A DNA stretch of 41,991 nt, taken from positions 1-41,991 of the forward strand of contig POSG01000027.1 of the NCBI GenBank assembly GCA_003314535.1. The letters run 5' to 3'. This DNA comes from Geobacter sp. Its GTDB lineage: Bacteria > Desulfobacterota > Desulfuromonadia > Geobacterales > Geobacteraceae. Both the position numbers and the translations under genes were made by a program. Of this stretch, positions 29,457 to 37,203 are shown in pieces. Position 1 is the stretch's first letter, and each line of letters starts with the position of its first letter. The notes under the pieces were generated by a model. That model worked only from the letters and a program-made list of their open reading frames with translations, was not told the origin of the DNA and searched no databases.

Positions 29457-31187
29457 ATGGGTTTGAATGTTCAGGGGGAGTCGGGAAGGCAGGATTTAAT
29501 GACCGGTGTGAGGCGGGCTCATGGCCAGAAGAAGATTCAACTCCTCGACCTGATTGACAAGAAGGTCCTGGAGGAGATCGTGCGGGACTTCACCAGGGCG
29601 ACGCGGGTGGCTTCAGTGCTGGTGGACCTGGACGGGCAGCCGATCACCCGGGAGCACAATTTCTGCCGGCTGTGCAGGGATTTCTGCCGATCGACCCCTG
29701 AAGGGCGGGCCAGGTGCTATGCCAGTGACCGCTTCGGCGGCGAAGAGGGCAAGAAGGTCGGAAAGCCCTTCATCTACAGATGCCTCAATGCCGGCCTCAT
29801 GGACAGCGCAACTCCCATCATCGTCGAGGGGTATCACGTGGCCACCCTGGTGATGGGCCAGGTGCTGACCAAACCCCTTTCCCTCGAAGCCGCCCTCGAA
29901 AGTGCCCGCACCATCGGCATCCAGGACGTTTCCGGCTACCTCGCGGCCCTTCGTGAAGTCCCGGTGATGGGTTATCAGCGGCTGCAATCGATCGTGCGGC
30001 TGATGAACACCATTGCCAAGACCATAAGTTTCCTCGCCATTCAGAAATACCTTTCCCAGAAGGCCAGCCAGAAGAATCTGCACCAGATCATCAACAGCGT
30101 ATCCGAAGCCATTGTGTCGACGGATGCGGACGGAACCGTCACCCTGGTCAACAAGGCGGCGGTCTCCATGTTCGGCCGCGATGCCGCCGCCATCGTGGGC
30201 CAGCCGATCTTCGACCTTTTCGTCAGGCCCGACGCCTTCAAAAAATACCTCGCCAACAGGAAAAACCGCTTGTCCCTGGACATGCCCATGGTTTTCGAAG
30301 CCCGAAGGGCGGATGGGCAGGTCTTTTCAGTCCAGGCGTCTTTACAGAAAAAGTACCGCTCCGGGAGGGAACCCCTGGGGTATGTGACCGTCCTCCGCGA
30401 TGTCACCCGGGAAAAACAGATCGAGCAAATGAAGGAGGATCTGATCGGGATGCTGACCCACGACATGGGCAACCCGATCCTGTCCATCCAGAGGGTCCTG
30501 GAACTGCTTCTCGACGGGCACCTGGGCACGCTCAACGAAAAGGGTGGCGATCTCGTATCCCTGGCCCTCAATTCCAATCACAAGCTCTCCGGCATGGTAT
30601 CCAACTTCCTGGACATTTTTCTCGATGAATTCGCCGGTCTCAATCTCAACCTGGTCCGGGGCAACATGGACGCCACTCTGGACGAGAGCATCAGGCAGGT
30701 CGGCTTTTCCGCCGAAGACAAGAATATCACCGTCAATTTCCGGCCGGGCAACGCCGGAACCGACTTCCGGGCCGACTGGAGTCGCCTTCAGCGCACCTGC
30801 GTGAACCTGCTGGAAAACGCCATCCGCTTCAGTCATGCGGACGGTGTCATCAATGTCACTTCGCGTGAGAAAAGGGGCGGGGGGCTTGGCAGACATGTGC
30901 TGGTGACCATTGAAGATCAGGGTGCGGGGATTGAAATGGAAAAACAGTCCCTGATTTTCGAAAAGTTCTACACTGCGGGAAAGCGGCAAGGCACGGAACG
31001 GCGAGGGGTCGGTCTGGGCCTGACTTTCAGCAGGCTGGTGGTCGAAGCGCATGGCGGCTGCATCTGGGTCGAGTCACCCTACAAAACCGACGACTGCCGG
31101 GAGGTGCAAGGTTGCCGCTTCCATTTCTGGATTCCGGCGTCAAACGGTGGAGATCAGCCCGCAGAAACGGAGGATCGTGATGAGTGA
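29457..31187 (+). CDS. PocR-PAS sensor histidine kinase
   Basis: A cytosolic kinase of about 576 residues. Residues about 25-185 form a PocR ligand-binding domain: LIDKKVLEEIVRDF, ASVLVDLDGQPIT, then CRLCRDFCRSTPEGRARC with clustered cysteines, and YRCLNAGLMDSATPI. A PAS domain follows at about 205-320 (IINSVSEAIVSTDADGTV), then HisKA with His335 in MLTHDMGNPI and an HATPase with NLLENAIRFS and GVGLGLTFSR. PocR of Salmonella responds to 1,2-propanediol; a similar small diol or alcohol is inferred here, matching the dehydratase transcribed divergently. I chose ATG 29457 (AAAGGG upstream); 29391 and 29499 are alternatives. It overlaps the response regulator by 8 bp. Confidence 0.88.
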   Translation: MGLNVQGESGRQDLMTGVRRAHGQKKIQLLDLIDKKVLEEIVRDFTRATRVASVLVDLDGQPITREHNFCRLCRDFCRSTPEGRARCYASDRFGGEEGKKVGKPFIYRCLNAGLMDSATPIIVEGYHVATLVMGQVLTKPLSLEAALESARTIGIQDVSGYLAALREVPVMGYQRLQSIVRLMNTIAKTISFLAIQKYLSQKASQKNLHQIINSVSEAIVSTDADGTVTLVNKAAVSMFGRDAAAIVGQPIFDLFVRPDAFKKYLANRKNRLSLDMPMVFEARRADGQVFSVQASLQKKYRSGREPLGYVTVLRDVTREKQIEQMKEDLIGMLTHDMGNPILSIQRVLELLLDGHLGTLNEKGGDLVSLALNSNHKLSGMVSNFLDIFLDEFAGLNLNLVRGNMDATLDESIRQVGFSAEDKNITVNFRPGNAGTDFRADWSRLQRTCVNLLENAIRFSHADGVINVTSREKRGGGLGRHVLVTIEDQGAGIEMEKQSLIFEKFYTAGKRQGTERRGVGLGLTFSRLVVEAHGGCIWVESPYKTDDCREVQGCRFHFWIPASNGGDQPAETEDRDE

Positions 31188-31830
31188 AACCCGTCCCATC
31201 ACCGTCTTTATAGCCGACGACCACCCCATTCTGCGCATCGGCCTGAGCATGTACCTGGAAAAGAATGAGCGCATCCGCATTGTCGGCGAGGCCGAAAACG
31301 GCTTCGACGCAGTGAGGAGCATCAGTGAGAATCCGCCGGATGTGGTCCTGATGGACATCGACATGCCCGGGCTTTCAGGGATCGAAGCGATACGCGTTCT
31401 GAGGAAAACCCTGCCTCACCTGACAATCATCGTACTTTCCACCTACACGAAAAAAGAGTACATACAGGAGGCAATGTCCGAGGGGGCAAACGGTTACGTG
31501 GCGAAGAATACCAAGATCGACGAGCTTATAAAAATCATCTCGGACTTTGCCGAAGGCCGCACGTGCAATTCACCGTACCTTTTGAACCTGGCAGTGAAGT
31601 GGCGTCAACAGGGAGCCGCCGGAGAGCTCGATGGCGGCCATTCCCTGACGAAAACCGAAATCCGGGTGCTGCACAACATCGCCCAGGGAAAAACCAACAA
31701 CGAAATAGCCCGGACCAACTTCGTCAGCATCGAAACCGTCAAGACCCATGTGCAGAGGATTTTCAAGAAGCTCGGCGTCGGGAACCGCATGGAGGCGGTT
31801 GCACTGGCCAGGGACAGGCATATCATCTGA
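31180..31830 (+). CDS. NarL/FixJ-family response regulator
   Basis: A 216-residue two-component regulator. The receiver domain (residues about 5-122) shows the acidic pair in IADDHP, phosphoacceptor Asp59 in LMDIDMPG, and the conserved Thr/Ser and Lys (VLST, VAKN). A C-terminal LuxR-type HTH spans about 150-212 (LTKTEIRVLHNIAQGKTNNEIA, split here as LTKTEIRVLHNIAQ and GKTNNEIA; then SIETVKTHVQRIFKKL). GGAGG lies ahead of the ATG at 31180, inside the kinase gene, so the two are coupled. Likely target: the promoter region 29139-29456 of the glycyl radical enzyme operon (inference from adjacency). Confidence 0.93.
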   Translation: MSETRPITVFIADDHPILRIGLSMYLEKNERIRIVGEAENGFDAVRSISENPPDVVLMDIDMPGLSGIEAIRVLRKTLPHLTIIVLSTYTKKEYIQEAMSEGANGYVAKNTKIDELIKIISDFAEGRTCNSPYLLNLAVKWRQQGAAGELDGGHSLTKTEIRVLHNIAQGKTNNEIARTNFVSIETVKTHVQRIFKKLGVGNRMEAVALARDRHII

Positions 31831-31916
31831 CATTCCTCACAACTGCCTTGCAGAGAAGCTGATTCTCTGCGACAATCCAACCATCGAACCATCACCGCGT
31901 TCCATATCAGGGTCAC

Positions 31917-33755
31917 ATGCATTTCGGTGGAATCTACGAAGACGAAATAGTCGGCAAGGCATACGACCGGAGGCTTCTGGGCCGTTTTCTCCGGTATCTG
32001 GCACCTTACAGGGTGCTGGCAGTAGCGAGCCTGCTCCTCTTGCCGCTCATAGCCGCAGCCAAGCTGGCCCAGCCCTGGCTCCTCAAGATCGCCATCGACG
32101 GCCACATCGTCAGCGGCAAAATGGCGGGTCTTCCGCAGCTGGCACTCTGGTACTTCTGCCTTATCCTGGCAGACGGTTTCCTGACCTACCTGGAAATCTA
32201 TCTCCTGCAACTCATGGGGCAGAAGGTGATGTTCGACATGCGCATGGACCTGTTTTCCCATATCCAGCGCCTTCCATCATCTTTTTTCGACCGCACCCCG
32301 ACAGGCAGCCTCGTCACACGTGTCACGAGCGACGTGGAAGCGCTCGGCGAAATGTTTACAGCCGGAATCATTTCCATCGTAGGCGACATCCTGGTCCTGG
32401 TCGGCATCGTTGCCATCATGCTCTGGATGAACTTCAAGCTGTCGCTGGTCACCTTCTCCGTGCTGCCGGTTCTGCTGTACATCGTGTTCGCCTTCCGCAA
32501 CAGGATGCGCACGTCTTTTCGCGAAGTGCGGGCCAGGCTGGCAAACATGAACTCATTCCTTGCGGAATGCATCGGCGGCATGGCAGTCGTCCAGCTCTTC
32601 AACAGGCAGGAAACGGAACAGCGCAAGTTCAGCAGGTTGAACGCCGCATACCGGGACGCGAACCTGCCGGTCATCACCTGGGATGCCGCACTGTTCGCGG
32701 CGGTGGAAGCGCTTTCATCGGTAGCCGTCGGCCTCATCATCTGGTACGGCGGCGGCGAGATCATCCGCGGAGCCCTGACTTTCGGAGCGCTCGTGGCATT
32801 CATCCAGTACATTGAAAAATTCTTTTCACCGGTTCGCGACCTTTCGGCCAAGTATTCCATCATGCAGGGCGCAATGGCCGCCCTGGAGCGGATTTTCGGC
32901 CTGCTGGACATGGAGGAATCCCCGGGCGAAATCCCCCTCAATCCCCCTTTGTCAAAGGGGGAGGCTGCAAACGCAAACCATGATGCACTCCCCCCTTTGA
33001 CAAAGGGGGGGCGGGGGGGATTTACTCACGTCGAAACCATCGAGTTCCGTGACGTCTGGTTCGCTTACAACGACGACGATTATGTGCTCAAAAACTTCAA
33101 CCTCACCATAAGGAGGGGGGAAAAAATTGCCCTTGTCGGCGAAACCGGAGGCGGCAAAACCACCGTTACGCGGCTGCTGTCAAGGTTATACGATGTAAAT
33201 CGAGGAAGCATCACGATGGATGGCAGGGATATATGCGAATTTCCGCTGCAGGAATTGCGTAAGAGGATCGGCGTGATCCTTCAGGACCCGTTTCTGTTCA
33301 CCGGGACAATTGCCTACAATATTTCACTCGGGGACCGGGACGCACAGGGCAGAATGGAAAAGGCTGCAGCCATGGTCGGCGCAGACCGCTTCATAATTAA
33401 CCTGCCTGATCAGTACGAAGAGGAAGTGAGAGAAAGAGGGGTCAACTTCTCGGTAGGCGAAAGGCAGCTCATCTCATTTGCCAGGGCGGTGGCCTTCGAT
33501 CCCGAGATCCTGGTTCTCGACGAAGCGACATCAAATGTGGACAGCGCAAGCGAGCGCCTGATCCAGGACGGCCTGAAGGGTCTCCTTGCAGGACGCACCT
33601 CGCTGGTGGTTGCACACCGGCTTTCGACTATCAGTGACGCTGACAGGATCGTGGTCATCCATAAGGGAGAAAAGGCCGAAGAAGGGCGCCACGAAGAATT
33701 GATTGCAAATCACGGACTCTACTACAAGCTTTACCAGCTGCAATTTAAAGATTGA
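31917..33755 (+). CDS. ABC exporter half-transporter, MdlB-like
   Basis: A 612-residue fused membrane-ATPase subunit with about six membrane segments in residues 25-310. The NBD has Walker A GETGGGKTT near residue 410, Q-loop VILQDPFLF, an altered signature FSVGERQL near 515, and an intact Walker B LVLDEATSNVD with the catalytic Glu. Normal Walker B plus weak signature is the mirror image of the subunit at 23892, as expected for a heterodimer with one active and one degenerate ATP site. A palindromic repeat (32929-33023) is inserted in frame between membrane and ATPase domains, adding about 32 residues with PPLSKG and PPLTKGGRGG. The start at 31917 has AGGG upstream. Substrate unknown. Confidence 0.9.
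   Translation: MHFGGIYEDEIVGKAYDRRLLGRFLRYLAPYRVLAVASLLLLPLIAAAKLAQPWLLKIAIDGHIVSGKMAGLPQLALWYFCLILADGFLTYLEIYLLQLMGQKVMFDMRMDLFSHIQRLPSSFFDRTPTGSLVTRVTSDVEALGEMFTAGIISIVGDILVLVGIVAIMLWMNFKLSLVTFSVLPVLLYIVFAFRNRMRTSFREVRARLANMNSFLAECIGGMAVVQLFNRQETEQRKFSRLNAAYRDANLPVITWDAALFAAVEALSSVAVGLIIWYGGGEIIRGALTFGALVAFIQYIEKFFSPVRDLSAKYSIMQGAMAALERIFGLLDMEESPGEIPLNPPLSKGEAANANHDALPPLTKGGRGGFTHVETIEFRDVWFAYNDDDYVLKNFNLTIRRGEKIALVGETGGGKTTVTRLLSRLYDVNRGSITMDGRDICEFPLQELRKRIGVILQDPFLFTGTIAYNISLGDRDAQGRMEKAAAMVGADRFIINLPDQYEEEVRERGVNFSVGERQLISFARAVAFDPEILVLDEATSNVDSASERLIQDGLKGLLAGRTSLVVAHRLSTISDADRIVVIHKGEKAEEGRHEELIANHGLYYKLYQLQFKD
32929..33023. repeat. Palindromic repeat inserted in frame in the mdlB-like gene
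   Basis: Two long complementary arms: the left starts AAATCCCCC and contains CCCCCTTTGTCAAAGGGGG, the right contains CCCCCTTTGACAAAGGGGG and ends GGGGGGATTT. Each arm is itself a hairpin. The element lies at about residues 338-369 of the protein, in the linker before the nucleotide-binding domain, and the reading frame stays open throughout. This CCCCCTTTGNCAAAGGGGG family is a known dispersed repeat in many bacteria. Confidence 0.85.
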
Positions 33756-33810
33756 GATGAAAAAACCCGCCTGAGAACGCGTCACCAAGGAAGTGGTTTC
33801 CGAAAGCCGG

Positions 33811-34158
33811 CTAACCCTTGAAAGCCTCGAAAGCCTTAAGGTAATTGAGCAACACCCGGGTGCCTTCCCCGTCGATTTCCAGGAATTCGATTCCCACGCC
33901 GAAATACTTGTCGTCGCGCGGCTCGGAATGCCTCACCTGGCCCTTCAGGTCCACCAGGTCCTCTTCCAGCCCGATGGTTATCATCAGGATCTGGCCGGGT
34001 TCAAGGTGATTGTGGGTTTCCAGCAGAATCCCTTTTTCGCTGATGTTGAGGGTTCTCCCCATAGCCCGGGTTACTGTTTCTCCCTTTTCATCCACGAGTA
34101 CATAGTCCAGCAGGTTAAGGGAATCCATCCGTATGTACCGGCGCAGGCCGTTATTCAT
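33811..34158 (-). CDS. PilZ-domain protein, putative c-di-GMP receptor
   Basis: About 115 residues forming a single PilZ domain. The c-di-GMP motifs are seen as an arginine-rich LRRYIRMDS near the N-terminus, matching RxxxR, and as NISEKGILLE, matching the [D/N]xSxxG box, about 35 residues later. I chose the ATG at 34158, which has AGGGGGAAGG just upstream; an ATG at 34218 in the same frame would add 20 residues without a Shine-Dalgarno. A stand-alone PilZ adaptor would change behaviour of a partner protein when c-di-GMP rises; the partner is not evident. It converges on the mdlB-like gene. Confidence 0.87.
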   Translation of the reverse strand: MNNGLRRYIRMDSLNLLDYVLVDEKGETVTRAMGRTLNISEKGILLETHNHLEPGQILMITIGLEEDLVDLKGQVRHSEPRDDKYFGVGIEFLEIDGEGTRVLLNYLKAFEAFKG

Positions 34159-34297
34159 CCTTCCCCCTAAAACGATAATATCGGAGATTTCACCTAATAT
34201 TTCTTGGAGATGCTTCATTGAACAGCCGGCAACCAGCCGCCCGGCCAGAGCATCCTGTTTCCGTCTTTAAATGATATACCACACTTTTCCGGCCCCG

Positions 34298-36277
34298 TCA
34301 CCATATGTAATCCTTTGCCGCATTTCTCTTGTCATGGCCGAAAAGCACGTGAAACACCCTCAATTTCTTCAGTTTAAGGGGGGAAAGGGAACCAATCGGG
34401 ATGAAAACTATTTTTTTCCCCATCCTTGCGGCGATTTGACGGAAACAGCTCCTCGGCGGCCGGCCGGCCACGTATATCACATGCTTTTCCCATGAATAAT
34501 CCAGGGCAGCCAGCAGCAAGACCTCCGCCTTGCCCCTGGCAAACGAGTAGTCCCTGTCCCTCCATACATCATGCATGCGGCGGGGGGGATAGGAGAGCAT
34601 GAAGCCGCCGTATTCGCAACGGCAGATGCCCGGTCCCACGATGTTGTCCGCCGGCACGGTGCCGTAAAATGCCATGTCCGATTCCTGGTCGTGCTCTCCG
34701 AGCCAGGTCATGACATAGGGGAACCTGTCCTTCCCCCGGTCCTCGTCGAAAATCACCACGACGCCGCCCACCCCGCCTTTGGCCCGCTGGTTTTCACGCA
34801 CGTAGATTTTGCCTTCGGGCAGATTGCGCAGGGTCTCCCGCATATCGATGCCGTCCAGGAGAGAGGCTGAAAAAGGCTCGACGCGGCTCTGCTCCTCCGA
34901 CAGCTGCAGAGCTCCCTTCTTCTTGAGAAACCTGCCGTAATCCTCGATCAGCAGGTCTTCAGGCGGATAGGAACAGATCGACGGATCATCGAAACCCTCA
35001 AGCCATTCCCCGGGCTTCCGTTCCCGTTTCCTTTTCAGGAACTGCAGGTGGGACAGCCCCTTTTCCCTGCGCCGGACGCGGGGTCTGAAACGGATCTGCC
35101 TGCTCCCGGCCGCGATGTCCTCCGGTCGGAGACGGAGGGTCGTGATGGTGGTCTCTTCCCGCTGCCAGGGATAGAAGGTGGCAAGCCGGAAAAAGGCATA
35201 GGCGAAATTGTCGTCGACACAGCCGCGGGCCGAGGCCAGCAACTGGAACAGATCGGGGAGGAGATAGCCTGAGGTCAGGGCATAGTTGCGGGCGAAACGG
35301 AAAAAGGACCGTTTCTGCCATATATGGACCGGTTCCCCCGTTTCCTGACGGTAATGCCTGGCAGCCTCCTGGAAGAGCCGGAAAATGGACCGCTGCCGGT
35401 CGGGGCTTTCCCCTCCCTTTGCGCAATGGTGGGCGGACCGGACAATCGCCTGGAACAGGACCTGCTCTTCCGGCGCATCCTGCCTTCCGCCGCTGATCAG
35501 CTCGAAAGCATTGAATCTCTTGCGCAGAGATTGGGCTTCCGGAGCCGGTTCCGGGGGCAGCGGGCCGCGGCGCAGTTCGTAGAGGGCTGACAGGAATGGA
35601 AATTCTCCCAGAATTTCGCGGCAGGAATCGGGGTGGAGGTTGATGAGGGAAACTCCCTCCCTGGCGACCCGTTCCAGTGGAGCGGCCTGGGGTTTCGCGA
35701 AAAAGAGCTTCAGCCGCTCCACGTGGGCCATGCCGCAGACCAGAAGTATCCGTTCATGCCGTTCAGCCAGCGCTTGCAGTCGATATGCCATTCCCTGCTC
35801 ACGCATCAGGTCTTCCCGGCCGGGAGCCAGGTCTCCGCAGGCGTTCAGGTATTCGCGGTAGTAGGCAGCGAGCCCGATGCGCCGGATCGCATACGTATCG
35901 GGCAAAGGCTCTTCGTGGCGGGGATAATCCTCCAGGTCCACATCGACGCAGGCAAGGGGTATGTTTCTCTCCAGCGCAAGACGAGCCGCCTCAACCAGTG
36001 GATCGGCAGGCTCGATGATGAGGTAGACCGTCTGGCCGCTATCGTCTCCCCGTTTCCGGCCCCGGCCGGTCTCGTAGCGAAGGACCGATATTTCTGGAAG
36101 ACGGCTGACCCCCCGCTGGAACTGGCTCTGCAGGGCAGGGGGAATCTCGATGGCTATGCAGTCAGGCTTGACCCGCTCCACAGCCTTGCGCACAAGGGCG
36201 GCGAACTCCATTTTGTAATGGAGAACCGGCAAGGCGTGGACCGGGCCGAATTTTTCCAGGTGGAGACGATGGGGCAT
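34298..36277 (-). CDS. TraB/ChaN-like N-terminal domain protein coupled to a MoxR ATPase
   Basis: A 659-residue protein I cannot name. The N-terminal about 230 residues resemble the TraB/ChaN fold: a start strand with VHALPVLHYKMEF in place of GTxH, then PDCIAIEIP, a central LIIEPADP, and LLVCGMAHVERL, matching the late GxxH motif of that fold. The remaining about 430 residues show no domain I recognise; they hold a basic region (FRPRVRRREKGLS) and an ordered C-terminus rich in aromatic residues (GICRCEYGGFMLSYPP, YSWEKHVIYVAGRPP). No signal peptide or membrane segments. It begins 5 bp after the stop of the AAA+ ATPase gene, so the two are translationally coupled. It occupies the place where a VWA partner normally stands. 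Function unknown. Confidence 0.85.
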   Translation of the reverse strand: MPHRLHLEKFGPVHALPVLHYKMEFAALVRKAVERVKPDCIAIEIPPALQSQFQRGVSRLPEISVLRYETGRGRKRGDDSGQTVYLIIEPADPLVEAARLALERNIPLACVDVDLEDYPRHEEPLPDTYAIRRIGLAAYYREYLNACGDLAPGREDLMREQGMAYRLQALAERHERILLVCGMAHVERLKLFFAKPQAAPLERVAREGVSLINLHPDSCREILGEFPFLSALYELRRGPLPPEPAPEAQSLRKRFNAFELISGGRQDAPEEQVLFQAIVRSAHHCAKGGESPDRQRSIFRLFQEAARHYRQETGEPVHIWQKRSFFRFARNYALTSGYLLPDLFQLLASARGCVDDNFAYAFFRLATFYPWQREETTITTLRLRPEDIAAGSRQIRFRPRVRRREKGLSHLQFLKRKRERKPGEWLEGFDDPSICSYPPEDLLIEDYGRFLKKKGALQLSEEQSRVEPFSASLLDGIDMRETLRNLPEGKIYVRENQRAKGGVGGVVVIFDEDRGKDRFPYVMTWLGEHDQESDMAFYGTVPADNIVGPGICRCEYGGFMLSYPPRRMHDVWRDRDYSFARGKAEVLLLAALDYSWEKHVIYVAGRPPRSCFRQIAARMGKKIVFIPIGSLSPLKLKKLRVFHVLFGHDKRNAAKDYIW

Positions 36278-36282
36278 GGTCG

Positions 36283-37098
36283 TTAACGGTAATGAAGCGC
36301 CTCCTCCCCCAGGATCCTCTCGATGGCAAGCTCGAGAAGCTCGGACTGTTCGCCACCGCCGGACTTCATCATCTTCAGGGCATAGCGGGCGATGTTTATG
36401 CCGTCGCGCACGGAATAGAGCTCGTCGGCCGCATGGGCGCGCTGCAGGAATTCAACGACGTAGCGCAGTATGGCGTCATCGGCAAAGGGGAGGTTCTCCT
36501 TCAGGATCATCAACTCTTCGTCGGCCTCGGGAAAGTCGATGTAGATCTGGGGCTGGAGACGCGAATGGATGTATTCCGGTATCTCGAAGGTTGAGGAATC
36601 CTCGTTCATCGTCACCACGATGCGGAAATCCCGGTGTGCAGGGATGGAGAGACCCGTGATCACCGATTCCACGTAGCGGCGGTCGTCCAGGAGCGGCGCC
36701 AGGGAGGCCCAGGCTTTTTCGCTCATCCGGTTCCCCTCGTCGAGGATCAGGACTCCCCCTTTGAGCATCGCGGTCACGAGGGACGAAGCAGCATATTGTA
36801 TCCGGTTGTCAGGTCCGATGACCGGCGTGACGATCAGGTCTTCGGGCCTGGTATCCATGGTGGCCTGGAAGAGGTAGACGTCCCGGCCGAGTTCCCGCGC
36901 CGCTGCATAGGCGAGCGTGGTTTTCCCCACGCCGGGCTTGCCGATGAGCCTGGGGTTGAAGGGGATATCCCGCTTGTCGATGACCATCCAGGCGGCCAGC
37001 AGCTGGCGGAGAATTTCCTCCTGCCCGATCCATTTCAAGGGCAGCGTCGCCGGATTGCAAAGGGACAGGGTGATACCGTCGATCGTCACGCGTTCCAT
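36283..37098 (-). CDS. MoxR-type AAA+ ATPase
   Basis: A 271-residue ATPase with Walker A GKPGVGKTTLA near residue 53, Walker B GGVLILDEGNRM near residue 118 and a sensor-1 region RIVVTMNEDSS near 158; a C-terminal helical lid ends the protein. It lacks extra domains. It differs clearly from the MoxR at 2701-3540. Its only tightly coupled partner is the 659-residue TraB-like protein downstream, which suggests that the ATPase remodels or loads that protein (inference). It is transcribed divergently from the globin-coupled membrane protein. Confidence 0.9.
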   Translation of the reverse strand: MERVTIDGITLSLCNPATLPLKWIGQEEILRQLLAAWMVIDKRDIPFNPRLIGKPGVGKTTLAYAAARELGRDVYLFQATMDTRPEDLIVTPVIGPDNRIQYAASSLVTAMLKGGVLILDEGNRMSEKAWASLAPLLDDRRYVESVITGLSIPAHRDFRIVVTMNEDSSTFEIPEYIHSRLQPQIYIDFPEADEELMILKENLPFADDAILRYVVEFLQRAHAADELYSVRDGINIARYALKMMKSGGGEQSELLELAIERILGEEALHYR

Positions 37099-37145
37099 AC
37101 AACCTCCCGTTTCATACTATCTTTGTACCATACAGCGCCGACGAA

Positions 37146-37174
37146 TTGCAAACGCTCCGGTTTGGCCTTATACT
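37146..37174 (+). promoter_or_regulatory. Candidate promoter of the globin-PsiE gene
   Basis: TTGCAA (37146-37151) and TATACT (37169-37174) are separated by 17 bp and lie about 30 bp before the start codon, with GGAGGAGG in between as Shine-Dalgarno. The spacing leaves a very short leader. Confidence 0.6.
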
Positions 37175-37203
37175 TGCTCTACCTTTTCCCGGAGGAGGCC
37201 CGC

